Positions 56,582-64,000 of a DNA stretch of 64,000 bases are shown here, in pieces. The stretch lies in NCBI GenBank assembly GCA_002284915.1, contig CP015606.1, positions 1,240,001-1,304,000 on the forward strand, written 5' to 3'. Under the pieces are notes generated by a model, which did no database searches, was not told where the DNA came from, and saw nothing but the letters and a program-made list of their open reading frames with translations. Every line of letters begins with the position of its first letter. Position 1 is the first letter of the stretch. The position numbers and the translations under genes were made by a program. The stretch is from Actinobacteria bacterium IMCC26077 (GTDB lineage Bacteria > Actinomycetota > Actinomycetes > Nanopelagicales > Nanopelagicaceae).

Positions 56582-57480
56582 TCGAGCTCCAAACTCTTCT
56601 CGACTACGGGAGCCGGCAGAGCCTCCGCTGAAAATACTTTCGCGCCTCGATGGTGAATCACCCAAGCATCTGCAGGGGAAAGATTCGGCAAATGACGCGT
56701 TAATTCTCGATGGTTCTCGAAAGCTAGGAGCATCTCTCGAAAAATTGGATTATGGCTACAAACTATCTGATTAGAATTGAACTTCAGGATCTGTATGACA
56801 TATTCAAGCGCCGCATTATCGTCTTTTTCGAAAATATCCTCACTGAGTAGTGAGCTTTGCTTTAAGGCAACGTTTAAACTCGCAGCTATTGGAGCGGCGG
56901 TTTCGATACACCTCTGTGCATCAGAGGAGTGCACCTCTTTGATTCCATAGACCGAATACAAGTGCGGAAGTTTAAGGCTCTGAAGTTGGCCTTTGTGAGC
57001 GAGCGGGCGATCGCAATCCTCGCCGAACCAATCTTCACGCTTAACCGCTTTTGCGTGACGAAGGAGAATTAACACATTGAGATGCCGCTCCATCCTGAAG
57101 AATTTTGAGAGTAGTGAACGGTCATCCTCGTAAGTCAGAAAGTGACGCGCTTGTTTTACTGAAGTCCAAGAGAGATCATCAACCTCATCATTAGGCGTGA
57201 ATTCGTGAGCTTGACCGTCAGCGCGCGCCATCCAATAGTCAATTCGCTTCTTCTCGCCTGCAACCTTGTAAACGATCTCTCCAAGGTAGGGGCCCAACAC
57301 CGGGAGGTAACCGGTCTCTTCGATACATTCACGGTAGGCAGTCAATAGTGGATTCTCGCCGGGCTCGACTCCCCCTTTGGGAAAAGACCAATCGCCATAT
57401 TTAGGTCTATGAACAAGGGCCACTTCTAGCTTCAATGGTTCCCGCTCGCGCCACAGGATCACGCCTGCTCCTCTAATCAT
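56578..57480 (-). CDS. mutT1: MutT1-type NUDIX hydrolase with histidine phosphatase domain
   Basis: Two-domain nucleotide-sanitising enzyme of 300 residues. The N-terminal NUDIX box GGVEPGENPLLTAYRECIEE is followed by TGY (about residues 36-58), and the C-terminal histidine-phosphatase domain starts LILLRHAKAVKREDW. In mycobacteria MutT1 removes 8-oxo-GTP and diadenosine polyphosphates and lies next to ppk1. The ATG at 57480 is chosen because it forms an ATGA overlap with the ppk stop and has AAGGAG eight bases upstream; the ATG two codons earlier is too close to that site. Confidence 0.92.
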   Translation of the reverse strand: MIRGAGVILWREREPLKLEVALVHRPKYGDWSFPKGGVEPGENPLLTAYRECIEETGYLPVLGPYLGEIVYKVAGEKKRIDYWMARADGQAHEFTPNDEVDDLSWTSVKQARHFLTYEDDRSLLSKFFRMERHLNVLILLRHAKAVKREDWFGEDCDRPLAHKGQLQSLKLPHLYSVYGIKEVHSSDAQRCIETAAPIAASLNVALKQSSLLSEDIFEKDDNAALEYVIQILKFNSNQIVCSHNPIFREMLLAFENHRELTRHLPNLSPADAWVIHHRGAKVFSAEALPAPVVEKSLELD

Positions 57481-59549
57481 GGACATATCTCCTTCATGAA
57501 GAACTCTTGATAGCTCTTCCTTCGCCCTCCGCGATCATCAAAATCATTGAATTTCCAATGATTGTCATCCTCTAGGCTCCATGACGCGTACTCATCAGAG
57601 AAGGCGCTGGTGAGGATTTTGTCGAGCTCTCGAACGTGCTCGAGGTCGGTCGCCGCGACAAGCGTCTCGACTCGACGATTGAGGTTTCGATCCATCATGT
57701 CGGCGCTGCCAATCCAATACTCCTCTTGACCATCGTTGTGAAAGTTGTAAATCCGAGAATGTTCGAGGAAGCGACCAAGGATTGATCTAATTTTTACCCG
57801 AGCAGAATTCTCGACAGAGAGCATGTTAAATGAACATATGCCCCGAACATTTAATTCGATTGGTACACCTGCGTTGGCCGCTTCGTACAGGGCCCGTAGT
57901 ATTTGCTGGTCCATGATGGCATTGAGTTTCATCCTAATTCTCGAACTCTTTCCCATGAGATGATTTTCTCGCTCTCGTTCGATTTTCTGCTGAATCTCGT
58001 CACGGAGGAATTTCGGAGCAACCAGCAATCTCGAATATCGAGAGTCGGGCGCGTAGCCTGAGAGTTGATTGAATAATGTCGAAAGGTCGATGCCTAGGGA
58101 TTCGTCAGAGCTCAGGATCCCAAGATCCTCATACATGCGCGCTGTTCGAGGATGATAATTTCCTGTCCCTATGTGCGAGTATCTTCGTAGATGATCTCCT
58201 TCCTCGCGCAGGACGAGCGAGGCTTTTGCATGTGTTTTCAATCCAAGCAGTCCATAGACCACATGTACTCCGGCTTCTTCAAGCTTCTGCGCCCAACGAA
58301 GGTTTGCGGTCTCATCAAAACGGGCACGGATTTCAATCACCGCAAGAACTTGTTTACCATTCTTAGCCGCTTCGATAAGTGACCGCATAATGGGAGAGTC
58401 ACCTGATGTGCGATAAAGGGTTTGTTTTATCGCTAAAACTCTAGGATCGCGCGCTGCGAGCTCGACAAATTTAGCTACCGACGACGAGAATGAGTGATAA
58501 GGATGATGCAGTAAGACTTCCCCACCTCTGATTCGCTCGAAAAATTCATCGAAATCCTCTACATCTTCCGCCTCAGGTAGGTCGAGGAATCGTGGATGGG
58601 TACATGGCTGGAATGGCTGATACTTCAGAGCTGGAGCCTCGAAATTAGCAAGCTCCATCAGAGCGGCGAGATCCAAAGGGGTACCAACCCGATAAATCTG
58701 GATCTTCTTAATCTCGAATTCCTCGATGAGCTTGAGAAGTAGAGTCTCATTCTCAAGATTTTCAACCTCAAGGCGCACTACATCGCCAAAACGCCTTCGT
58801 TCGAGCTCTTCTTGCATCGACGCGAGCAAATCCTCGTTCTCATCGTCCTCATCGAGTTCTAGATCTTGATTCCTTGTCACTCGAAAAAGGAAGAACTCTT
58901 CTACTTTAGCTCCAGGGAACAACTTCCCAAGATTTGCAGCAATGACCTCTTCGATTCTGACAAATTGATTGCTGTCTAGTGTATGGACTGCAAGAAATCT
59001 GCTGAAGTTCCCAGGGATCTTGAGCCGGATAAATTGCTTCTGACCAGCAGCCTTGCTCACGTAAATACCAAAATTGAGGGATAACCCAGAGATATGTGGA
59101 AAAGGATGCGATGGATCTACCGCTAATGGAGTGAGCACTGGCAAAATTTTCTCATCAAAGAACAGTTCTAACTTTCTTTGGCTAGCATCGGCAAGTTCGG
59201 AGTACTCGACAATACGAATCTCATTACGTGACAGCTCAGGGATTAACTCATTGAAGTAGAGCCTCTCGATTCGCAAAATGAACTCATTCACGCGGATAGA
59301 AATCTCGTGCGAAATCTGAGAGTTGGAGAGCGTACTTCCCTCCTCAAACTCATAGCCCAACTCAATTCTTCGAATTAAATTTGCCACGCGTACCATAAAG
59401 AACTCATCAAGATTAGAGTGGAATATTGCGAGAAATTTGATGCGCTCTAGCAGAGGCAGTTCTTTCGATTCAGCAAGCGAGAGAACTCGTGCGTTGAAAT
59501 CTAACCAGCTTAGTTCTCGGTTTGTGAATACGGGTTCGAGTTTTCCCAT
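57477..59549 (-). CDS. ppk: Polyphosphate kinase 1
   Basis: Makes polyphosphate from ATP and the reverse. The 690-residue protein has NRELSWLDFNARVL at the start, LTPLAVDPSHPFPHIS, the phospho-histidine region TGNYHPRTARMYEDLG, and SADMMDRNLNRRVETL. All four PPK1 domains are present. Its first 40 bases lie inside the end of the upstream membrane-protein gene; mutT1 follows with an ATGA overlap. ppx is convergent just beyond. Confidence 0.96.
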   Translation of the reverse strand: MGKLEPVFTNRELSWLDFNARVLSLAESKELPLLERIKFLAIFHSNLDEFFMVRVANLIRRIELGYEFEEGSTLSNSQISHEISIRVNEFILRIERLYFNELIPELSRNEIRIVEYSELADASQRKLELFFDEKILPVLTPLAVDPSHPFPHISGLSLNFGIYVSKAAGQKQFIRLKIPGNFSRFLAVHTLDSNQFVRIEEVIAANLGKLFPGAKVEEFFLFRVTRNQDLELDEDDENEDLLASMQEELERRRFGDVVRLEVENLENETLLLKLIEEFEIKKIQIYRVGTPLDLAALMELANFEAPALKYQPFQPCTHPRFLDLPEAEDVEDFDEFFERIRGGEVLLHHPYHSFSSSVAKFVELAARDPRVLAIKQTLYRTSGDSPIMRSLIEAAKNGKQVLAVIEIRARFDETANLRWAQKLEEAGVHVVYGLLGLKTHAKASLVLREEGDHLRRYSHIGTGNYHPRTARMYEDLGILSSDESLGIDLSTLFNQLSGYAPDSRYSRLLVAPKFLRDEIQQKIERERENHLMGKSSRIRMKLNAIMDQQILRALYEAANAGVPIELNVRGICSFNMLSVENSARVKIRSILGRFLEHSRIYNFHNDGQEEYWIGSADMMDRNLNRRVETLVAATDLEHVRELDKILTSAFSDEYASWSLEDDNHWKFNDFDDRGGRRKSYQEFFMKEICP

Positions 59550-60361
59550 AATGTCACGCTCCCATCTGGAGGTGAATTCTTGGTTACGCGGACCGTACTA
59601 AGGGATGAATTCACGAGCGCCCGAGCATGTCTCATCAACCCAGTAGCCAATGAATTGAGATTTGCCCCAATCATCCGAACCGCAAAGAAAGATATAACAG
59701 CATTGGGAGTCGTGACCCACCCCTGATGATGAAAAGCTATTAAAGCAATCAATGTGCCCACCATGATTGTGCCAGTCACCAAACTTCCGATCTCACCTCC
59801 ACGAACCCGCACCAACGTTCGAGCACCGGCTGGAATGCTTTGCCTGCGGTAATGAGATTGAAAGATATTCCTCTGGAATATCTCTTGTTTGCCGTATAGC
59901 TGGCTTAAGACTATGCCTGCTATCACGATGCATCCGAGGATAAGTAAACCGAAATAGATCGACAATGTCGCCAAGAAAATCGAGATGATCAAGATTTGAA
60001 ATGCGCAACCAAGAATGTTTGCGACCTCAATCGCAAGGGAAAGGTTCCAAGAATTGTCCGCGTTCTTCAGTTGGGAATTCCGGATAATCTTATCTAGCAC
60101 AGTGATTCGCTTCACGCGCTGAAAATAATGAGCAATGCGAGCCATTACGGTAAACCCTACAAAGAGCGCCGTTAGTAGGTAAGGGAACTGCTTACTGGAA
60201 TCCATTTGGAAAATCACTTCGGTAAAGACCTTCGCGATACCCAACTCCGAAATTGATATGCAGGACGCGGCAAACGTAATTACCATCAATTTAAGTCGAT
60301 CAGAGGTCTGGGGAAATAGTCCTCGAATAGAGCTTCCTAGGAGGCGAAGCGACTTAGACAA
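59510..60361 (-). CDS. ABC-exporter-type transmembrane protein without ATPase domain
   Basis: A 283-residue membrane protein with about six helices (LMVITFAASCISISELG, YLLTALFVGFTVMARIA, FQILIISIFLATLSIYFGLLIL in parts, LVTGTIMVGTLIALIAF). Spacing and the late NAVISFFAVRMIGANLNSL resemble the membrane half of type-1 ABC exporters. No nucleotide-binding domain follows and none is nearby. The C-terminal 13 codons overlap ppk. It lies 5 bases after the glycan-enzyme gene. Function unknown; a truncated exporter or a component that borrows an ATPase are both possible. Confidence 0.6.
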   Translation of the reverse strand: MSKSLRLLGSSIRGLFPQTSDRLKLMVITFAASCISISELGIAKVFTEVIFQMDSSKQFPYLLTALFVGFTVMARIAHYFQRVKRITVLDKIIRNSQLKNADNSWNLSLAIEVANILGCAFQILIISIFLATLSIYFGLLILGCIVIAGIVLSQLYGKQEIFQRNIFQSHYRRQSIPAGARTLVRVRGGEIGSLVTGTIMVGTLIALIAFHHQGWVTTPNAVISFFAVRMIGANLNSLATGLMRHARALVNSSLSTVRVTKNSPPDGSVTLWENSNPYSQTEN

Positions 60362-60366
60362 TGTTT

Positions 60367-62217
60367 TTAGTAATCTGCGCTCTGGAAATTCTCGATAAAC
60401 GTCGGCGCCGCCGGAGGTGTCCTGAATCGTTTTGCAGTTCGAGTAGCGGTTAGTTCGCGATACTTGGAAATTGCCGTCAGAAGGCTGAGCTCCACCTCAT
60501 TGATTTTTTCCTTCGATATCACTTGGTGGGTGATGAGGTTATCAAAATCAACTCTTCGTAGATCAAGCGGAATTGCCTCTGGATTTATCGCTTCGACACC
60601 CGCCCCTTCGGCATAGTCAAGGTATTTGATTCCATCCCCGTGAACCGCACTTTCGAACCCTTTGAAAGTGACGAGAGCCACTGGAATCCCATACGACTGG
60701 CATGTGATGTAGACATGCATTGCACTAGTGATCACGGCATCGTAATTATTTAAAGCTACGAAGAACTCCTCAATCTTGGAATGATGTGATCTAAGGACCG
60801 ATAGCTCATCGATGTGCTCGGGTAGCTTTACGGGTAACGCCAAATGAGAATGGTGTCGAACTAAGGCTATGCGCCCATTGGTTGCTTGTCGGATAATCGG
60901 AAAAATTTGCGAGACTAAAATTCCTGGATCACCAAAAGACTCAATTCTCGGTCCACCAGAGCGTTTGAGAATTCGCGCGGTACGTGGCCCTCGTACGGAT
61001 ATATATTTTGCTCCTGGCTCAATCGGATAATCCTGCGAACTAATCCCGGTGCCTATCACAACTGAACTTTTTTTGATGAAACGCCCAATCGAACCCACGG
61101 CAACCAAATGAACAGAACGATCAGCATCTTGAAGGGGCTGAAATCGAATCTTGCTATCGGAGTACTTTTGAACGATGTACGGTGAAAGCCAGTCTCCAAA
61201 GTTTCCTGGATGAGGATAACTCCACCAAGAGAGATTTATCGAACTCTCGGAATTCTTTGATGCGTATCCTAGAAAGCTTATCGCGGAAGAGATTGCTCTA
61301 TTTTCTGACGAGGTCGGTACTTTTTCCTTTCGAAAGGCATCGAATCTCTCATTAAATTCCTCTGCCTTGCCTTGCTTTGCCAAATTCAGCATTAATTTTA
61401 CATCTGTATGCATGGTGCCTACATGCTTATCTCCGGTCAATGCTCCCGTCAATCCTGATTTATCTGAAATCCCGCGAAGTGAAGTTCGAAGACCTTCCGG
61501 CAACCAGCTTTGGATCCGCTTTGCTCCCTTGAGTAGTTTCCGCCTGGCCAGCAATTTCCAGTTTTTATTAGCCAATGTGTGTTGTTCCACTTGATTCTTG
61601 AACTCGGCGACTTTGCCACTCGATCCAAATTTGAAGAAAACTGAACGTGAGTTCTCAATTTCATCCCCACGATTTGCGACGGCATTCGATGGAATGAGCT
61701 GAAATGTCAGGTTGTGAAGATTGGCACGCCAGCCTTCTTCGAAGAAGAAATCATCTGTAGCCTTGAGTTGAGAATTTTGTTCAAATAGATAGGCATCTTC
61801 GATCATCTTCCGCGCCTGCGGGGTGGTATTGACTCCCCAAAAGCATGGCTCCCAGAAGCGAGTGCGATTCTGATAACCAATGTTGAGTGGTGAGCCGAAG
61901 CTCCGCTGGAATCCGATGATGTCCGCGGTCGAGTCCAAAATGTATCCCGGGATATCGAGCAATTCACAGTCGATATCGATCCAAAAAACTTTTTTATCTG
62001 GATTCTGTGAGCATACCTTTGCCAAAAATCCAACTTTCTTCCGGCAAATATCAGCCCAGTCTTCCCCAGGATTCTTCGCCATCACCTCAATCTGAAAAGC
62101 CACGCCCAGTTTTTTGAGATTCTCTTCGAGTCTTCGAGCATGATTGGAGTAGTACTCGTCTTCGGTATAAAACGAACAGACGATTATTTGGGAATTCGGC
62201 GTCGCACTCATTTCCAT
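60367..62217 (-). CDS. Glycosyltransferase-polysaccharide pyruvyltransferase fusion protein
   Basis: A 616-residue protein with two enzymes. Residues about 5-210 look like a nucleotide-sugar glycosyltransferase, with IVCSFYTEDEYY and a DxD-type FWIDIDCELLD metal motif. Residues about 320-560 match polysaccharide pyruvyltransferase: HPGNFGDWLSPYIV, VGTGISS-like VVIGTGISSQD, SVRGPRTARIL and FGDPGIL. Together they could make a pyruvylated glycan. The start is uncertain: ATG 62217 is used; GTG 62241 or ATG 62211 are alternatives, all with poor ribosome sites. More A+T-rich than its neighbours; accessory-like. Confidence 0.72.
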   Translation of the reverse strand: MEMSATPNSQIIVCSFYTEDEYYSNHARRLEENLKKLGVAFQIEVMAKNPGEDWADICRKKVGFLAKVCSQNPDKKVFWIDIDCELLDIPGYILDSTADIIGFQRSFGSPLNIGYQNRTRFWEPCFWGVNTTPQARKMIEDAYLFEQNSQLKATDDFFFEEGWRANLHNLTFQLIPSNAVANRGDEIENSRSVFFKFGSSGKVAEFKNQVEQHTLANKNWKLLARRKLLKGAKRIQSWLPEGLRTSLRGISDKSGLTGALTGDKHVGTMHTDVKLMLNLAKQGKAEEFNERFDAFRKEKVPTSSENRAISSAISFLGYASKNSESSINLSWWSYPHPGNFGDWLSPYIVQKYSDSKIRFQPLQDADRSVHLVAVGSIGRFIKKSSVVIGTGISSQDYPIEPGAKYISVRGPRTARILKRSGGPRIESFGDPGILVSQIFPIIRQATNGRIALVRHHSHLALPVKLPEHIDELSVLRSHHSKIEEFFVALNNYDAVITSAMHVYITCQSYGIPVALVTFKGFESAVHGDGIKYLDYAEGAGVEAINPEAIPLDLRRVDFDNLITHQVISKEKINEVELSLLTAISKYRELTATRTAKRFRTPPAAPTFIENFQSADY

Positions 62218-62289
62218 AACGATGCAGGCAGCAGGTTGCACCCTTGGAAATCTCAGGTGAACCGCAGGAATACTCTCTGTGAATTCACA

Positions 62290-62892
62290 TCATGAATACG
62301 CACCTTGGTCATACTCCGATTTGATTTTGGCCATCGCCTTCGCCGGTGAAAGGTTTCCCCCTTTTTGCCAAGACTTAAGATATTTATACGGTAGCAATGC
62401 CCCCCTACGAATTCTCCAATCACCTTTTCCGGTGGGCCATGACAATCCAAAGTGCAGGTGTGGTGAGGTGCCGCGAGCCGATCCGGAGGTGCCCACCTTG
62501 CCCAAGGTCTGCCCAGCGGTAACCGCAACGCCTGATTCGATTCCATCCGCGACTTCCATCAGGTGGGAGCCGTAATAACGCACACCATCGACTCCGATGA
62601 CTGAGACGAATAAGCCGCCACGATCTGCGCCGCGATTACTTTTGCCGCTCCACCGATCCACTCTGCTCACCTCATCGACGACCCCATCTACCGGAGAGAG
62701 GAATGCGCACCCCTTCTTGGTGATGATGTCGGTAGCCGGGTAATCATGGTGGTACCGCGCAAACTTCACGGCGCATCCTTTGCTCTGCTCGATTGGAAAT
62801 ACTCGAGGGCTCTCACCGTGGGCAGGAATCAACCCACTGCCAACGGCGAGGAGAAGCGAGATGATCGAAATCGATAACGAGCGGCGCGACAT
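62290..62892 (-). CDS. Secreted M23 (LytM) family metallopeptidase
   Basis: Peptidoglycan endopeptidase or related factor outside the membrane. The ATG at 62892 gives 200 residues starting with a signal peptide (MSRRSLSISIISLLLAVGSG, cleavage near AHG-ES). The LytM domain has the zinc ligands in YHHDYPATDI and SPHLHFGLSW, with GTSGSARG. A longer frame upstream adds an unconserved 51 residues before the signal peptide and is rejected. GATACT lies 7 bases before the ATG, a leaderless geometry. Confidence 0.87.
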   Translation of the reverse strand: MSRRSLSISIISLLLAVGSGLIPAHGESPRVFPIEQSKGCAVKFARYHHDYPATDIITKKGCAFLSPVDGVVDEVSRVDRWSGKSNRGADRGGLFVSVIGVDGVRYYGSHLMEVADGIESGVAVTAGQTLGKVGTSGSARGTSPHLHFGLSWPTGKGDWRIRRGALLPYKYLKSWQKGGNLSPAKAMAKIKSEYDQGAYS

Positions 62893-62995
62893 AGCCTCGA
62901 GTATCCCCCAGGCTCTGCCGAAAATGACGGAAATGACTGCTAGCGCCGTCGGGTGAGATTTTTTGGGCAGAGTGGAAAAGAGCCTCGCAATATGG

Positions 62996-63025
62996 CTGAC
63001 TATTGATAATCCGGACATATAGGCT
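62996..63025 (+). promoter_or_regulatory. Candidate promoter of the mannonate-dehydratase-like gene
   Basis: CTGACT (62996-63001) and TAGGCT (63020-63025) with an 18-base spacer; the -10 ends 7 bases before the ATG, so the message may be leaderless. This is the only leaderless site in the window where a -35-like element is also visible. Confidence 0.45.
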
Positions 63026-63032
63026 CGCCGCC

Positions 63033-64000
63033 ATGTCGAAACCAATAACTATTACCAATATCAAAACCATCCTCACCGCTCCTGAGACCATTCCGCTGGT
63101 CGTGGTCAAAATCGAGACCTCAGAGCCTGGCCTCTATGGATTGGGATGTGCGACCTTTACTCAGCGCTATCTCGCAGTAGCAACTGCGATTGATCAATAT
63201 CTCAAGCCCTATTTGATTGGTAAAGATGTTGCCAATATTGAGGATATTTGGCAGACCTGTCAGGTCAATGGTTATTGGCGCAATGGTCCTATTACTAACA
63301 ATGCGCTCTCTGGCGTAGATATGGCTCTCTGGGATATCAAGGGCAAGGTCGCCGGGATGCCGGTCTATGACTTACTCGGTGGCAAGGCGCGCGCCGGCGC
63401 TGCCGTCTATCGCCATGCCGATGGCAAGTCCTTAAGTGAAGTCGAAGAGAATGTCCGTAAATATATGGAGCAAGGTCTGCTCTATATCCGATGCCAATGG
63501 GGCGGGTATGGCGGACGGATCGATCAGATCAAGGCGCCGGAGAACGCTCCGGAGGGAACCTATTTCGATCCTCATGGATATGCTCGCAATACCATCAAGC
63601 TCTTTGATCACATCCGTAACGCCGTCGGTGATGACATTGAATTACTCCATGATGTCCATGAACGCTTAGCGCCGATTGAAGCGGTGCGACTATCAAAAAA
63701 CCTTGAGCCCTATCGACTCTTCTTTCTCGAAGATGCGCTCTCTCCTGAAGCGGTGGACTGGTTTGCCATCATGCGTCAACAAAGCTCAACGCCAATTGCC
63801 ATGGGTGAGCTCTTTACCCATCCGCAAGAGTGGTTGCCGTTGATTCAAAACCGCTTGATCGATTTCATCCGCTGCCATATCAGCACCATTGGTGGCATCA
63901 CTCCGGCGAAGAAGCTTGCTCATCTCTGTGAGGCGTTCGGTATTCGAACTGCTTGGCATGGACCAGGAGATGTCTCCCCCGTCGGCCATGCAGCGAACCT
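63033..64000 (+). CDS. Mannonate dehydratase/RspA-family enolase (3' end cut by window edge)
   Basis: Enolase-superfamily sugar acid dehydratase. The frame from ATG 63033 is open to the window end, giving 322 residues of about 400. It starts MSKPITITNIKTIL. It has the lid and MLE domains, ALSGVDMALWDIKGKVAGMP, the metal/base motif LLHDVHERLAP, FFLEDALSPE, GELFTHPQEW, and HISTIGGITPAKKLAHLCE, matching the ManD/RspA branch that dehydrates D-mannonate or D-gluconate. Substrate cannot be fixed from sequence. Divergent from the LytM peptidase gene. Confidence 0.88.
   Translation, partial: MSKPITITNIKTILTAPETIPLVVVKIETSEPGLYGLGCATFTQRYLAVATAIDQYLKPYLIGKDVANIEDIWQTCQVNGYWRNGPITNNALSGVDMALWDIKGKVAGMPVYDLLGGKARAGAAVYRHADGKSLSEVEENVRKYMEQGLLYIRCQWGGYGGRIDQIKAPENAPEGTYFDPHGYARNTIKLFDHIRNAVGDDIELLHDVHERLAPIEAVRLSKNLEPYRLFFLEDALSPEAVDWFAIMRQQSSTPIAMGELFTHPQEWLPLIQNRLIDFIRCHISTIGGITPAKKLAHLCEAFGIRTAWHGPGDVSPVGHAAN

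Noticed and set aside
62893-63045. LytM protein starting 51 codons upstream at 63045
   Set aside because: It would bury the signal peptide and overlap the start of the divergent mannonate dehydratase gene.

Overview
The window is a gene-dense chromosomal segment of an actinobacterium. The evidence is a set of neighbourhoods matching the mycobacterial and streptomycete core: smc-mutM-rnc-rpmF-DUF177-sepIVA-coaD-rsmD-recG, leuCD next to an IclR regulator, hrcA-dnaJ-rsmE-phoH-ybeY, nadD-rsfS-phosphoglycerate mutase-like, fabD-fabH-acpP-fabF-accD, and mutT1 beside ppk. Base composition looks close to half G+C by eye, gaps are tiny, many genes overlap by 1 to 11 bases, and many promoters look leaderless. 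That combination suggests a streamlined, moderate-GC lineage such as the freshwater Nanopelagicales; this taxonomic guess is inference only.

Layout. 1-11151 (minus): chromosome segregation, DNA repair and ribosome genes from smc (cut by the window edge) back to a FakA/DAK2-like gene. 11273-19785: rpmB, a secreted FKBP isomerase, thiL, a stand-alone RAM domain, ddl, gpsA, plsC, hup, leuD, leuC and the divergent IclR regulator. 19806-19999: tRNA-Glu and tRNA-Gln, followed by gltX, which charges tRNA-Glu, and an FAH-family hydrolase. 22285-28618: a degenerate cytidine-deaminase-like protein, a CNNM/CorC-type CBS protein, ybeY, phoH, a HIT protein, rsmE, dnaJ and hrcA with a CIRCE operator. 28633-41538: DoxX, hemW, an acyltransferase-like membrane protein, lepA, rpsT, holA, comEC, comEA, degV, leuS, an SDR and tRNA-Ala. 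41575-49343: a GpgP-like phosphatase, rsfS, nadD, a 39-residue membrane peptide, ligA, mnmA, iscS, etfA and etfB.

49427-54552 (plus) is a type II fatty acid synthesis operon, fabD-fabH-acpP-fabF-accD. Its FabD carries an extra C-terminal biotinyl/lipoyl-like domain whose modification lysine is replaced. After DUF3145 and cspA (with a strong terminator) comes a polyphosphate group: ppx on plus, and on minus mutT1 and ppk. Upstream of ppk lie two accessory genes: an NBD-less ABC-exporter-type membrane domain that overlaps ppk, and a large glycosyltransferase-pyruvyltransferase fusion. The right end has a secreted LytM peptidase and a truncated mannonate-dehydratase-family enolase.

The observations most worth a second look are: an apparent ATT start for nadD in a TAATT stop-start overlap with a tiny membrane-protein gene; a GTG start two bases downstream of the tRNA-Ala discriminator base, so that tRNA 3' processing could itself create a near-leaderless mRNA; the FabD-biotinyl-like fusion; the glycan/ABC/PPK block; and the recurring leaderless promoter geometry.
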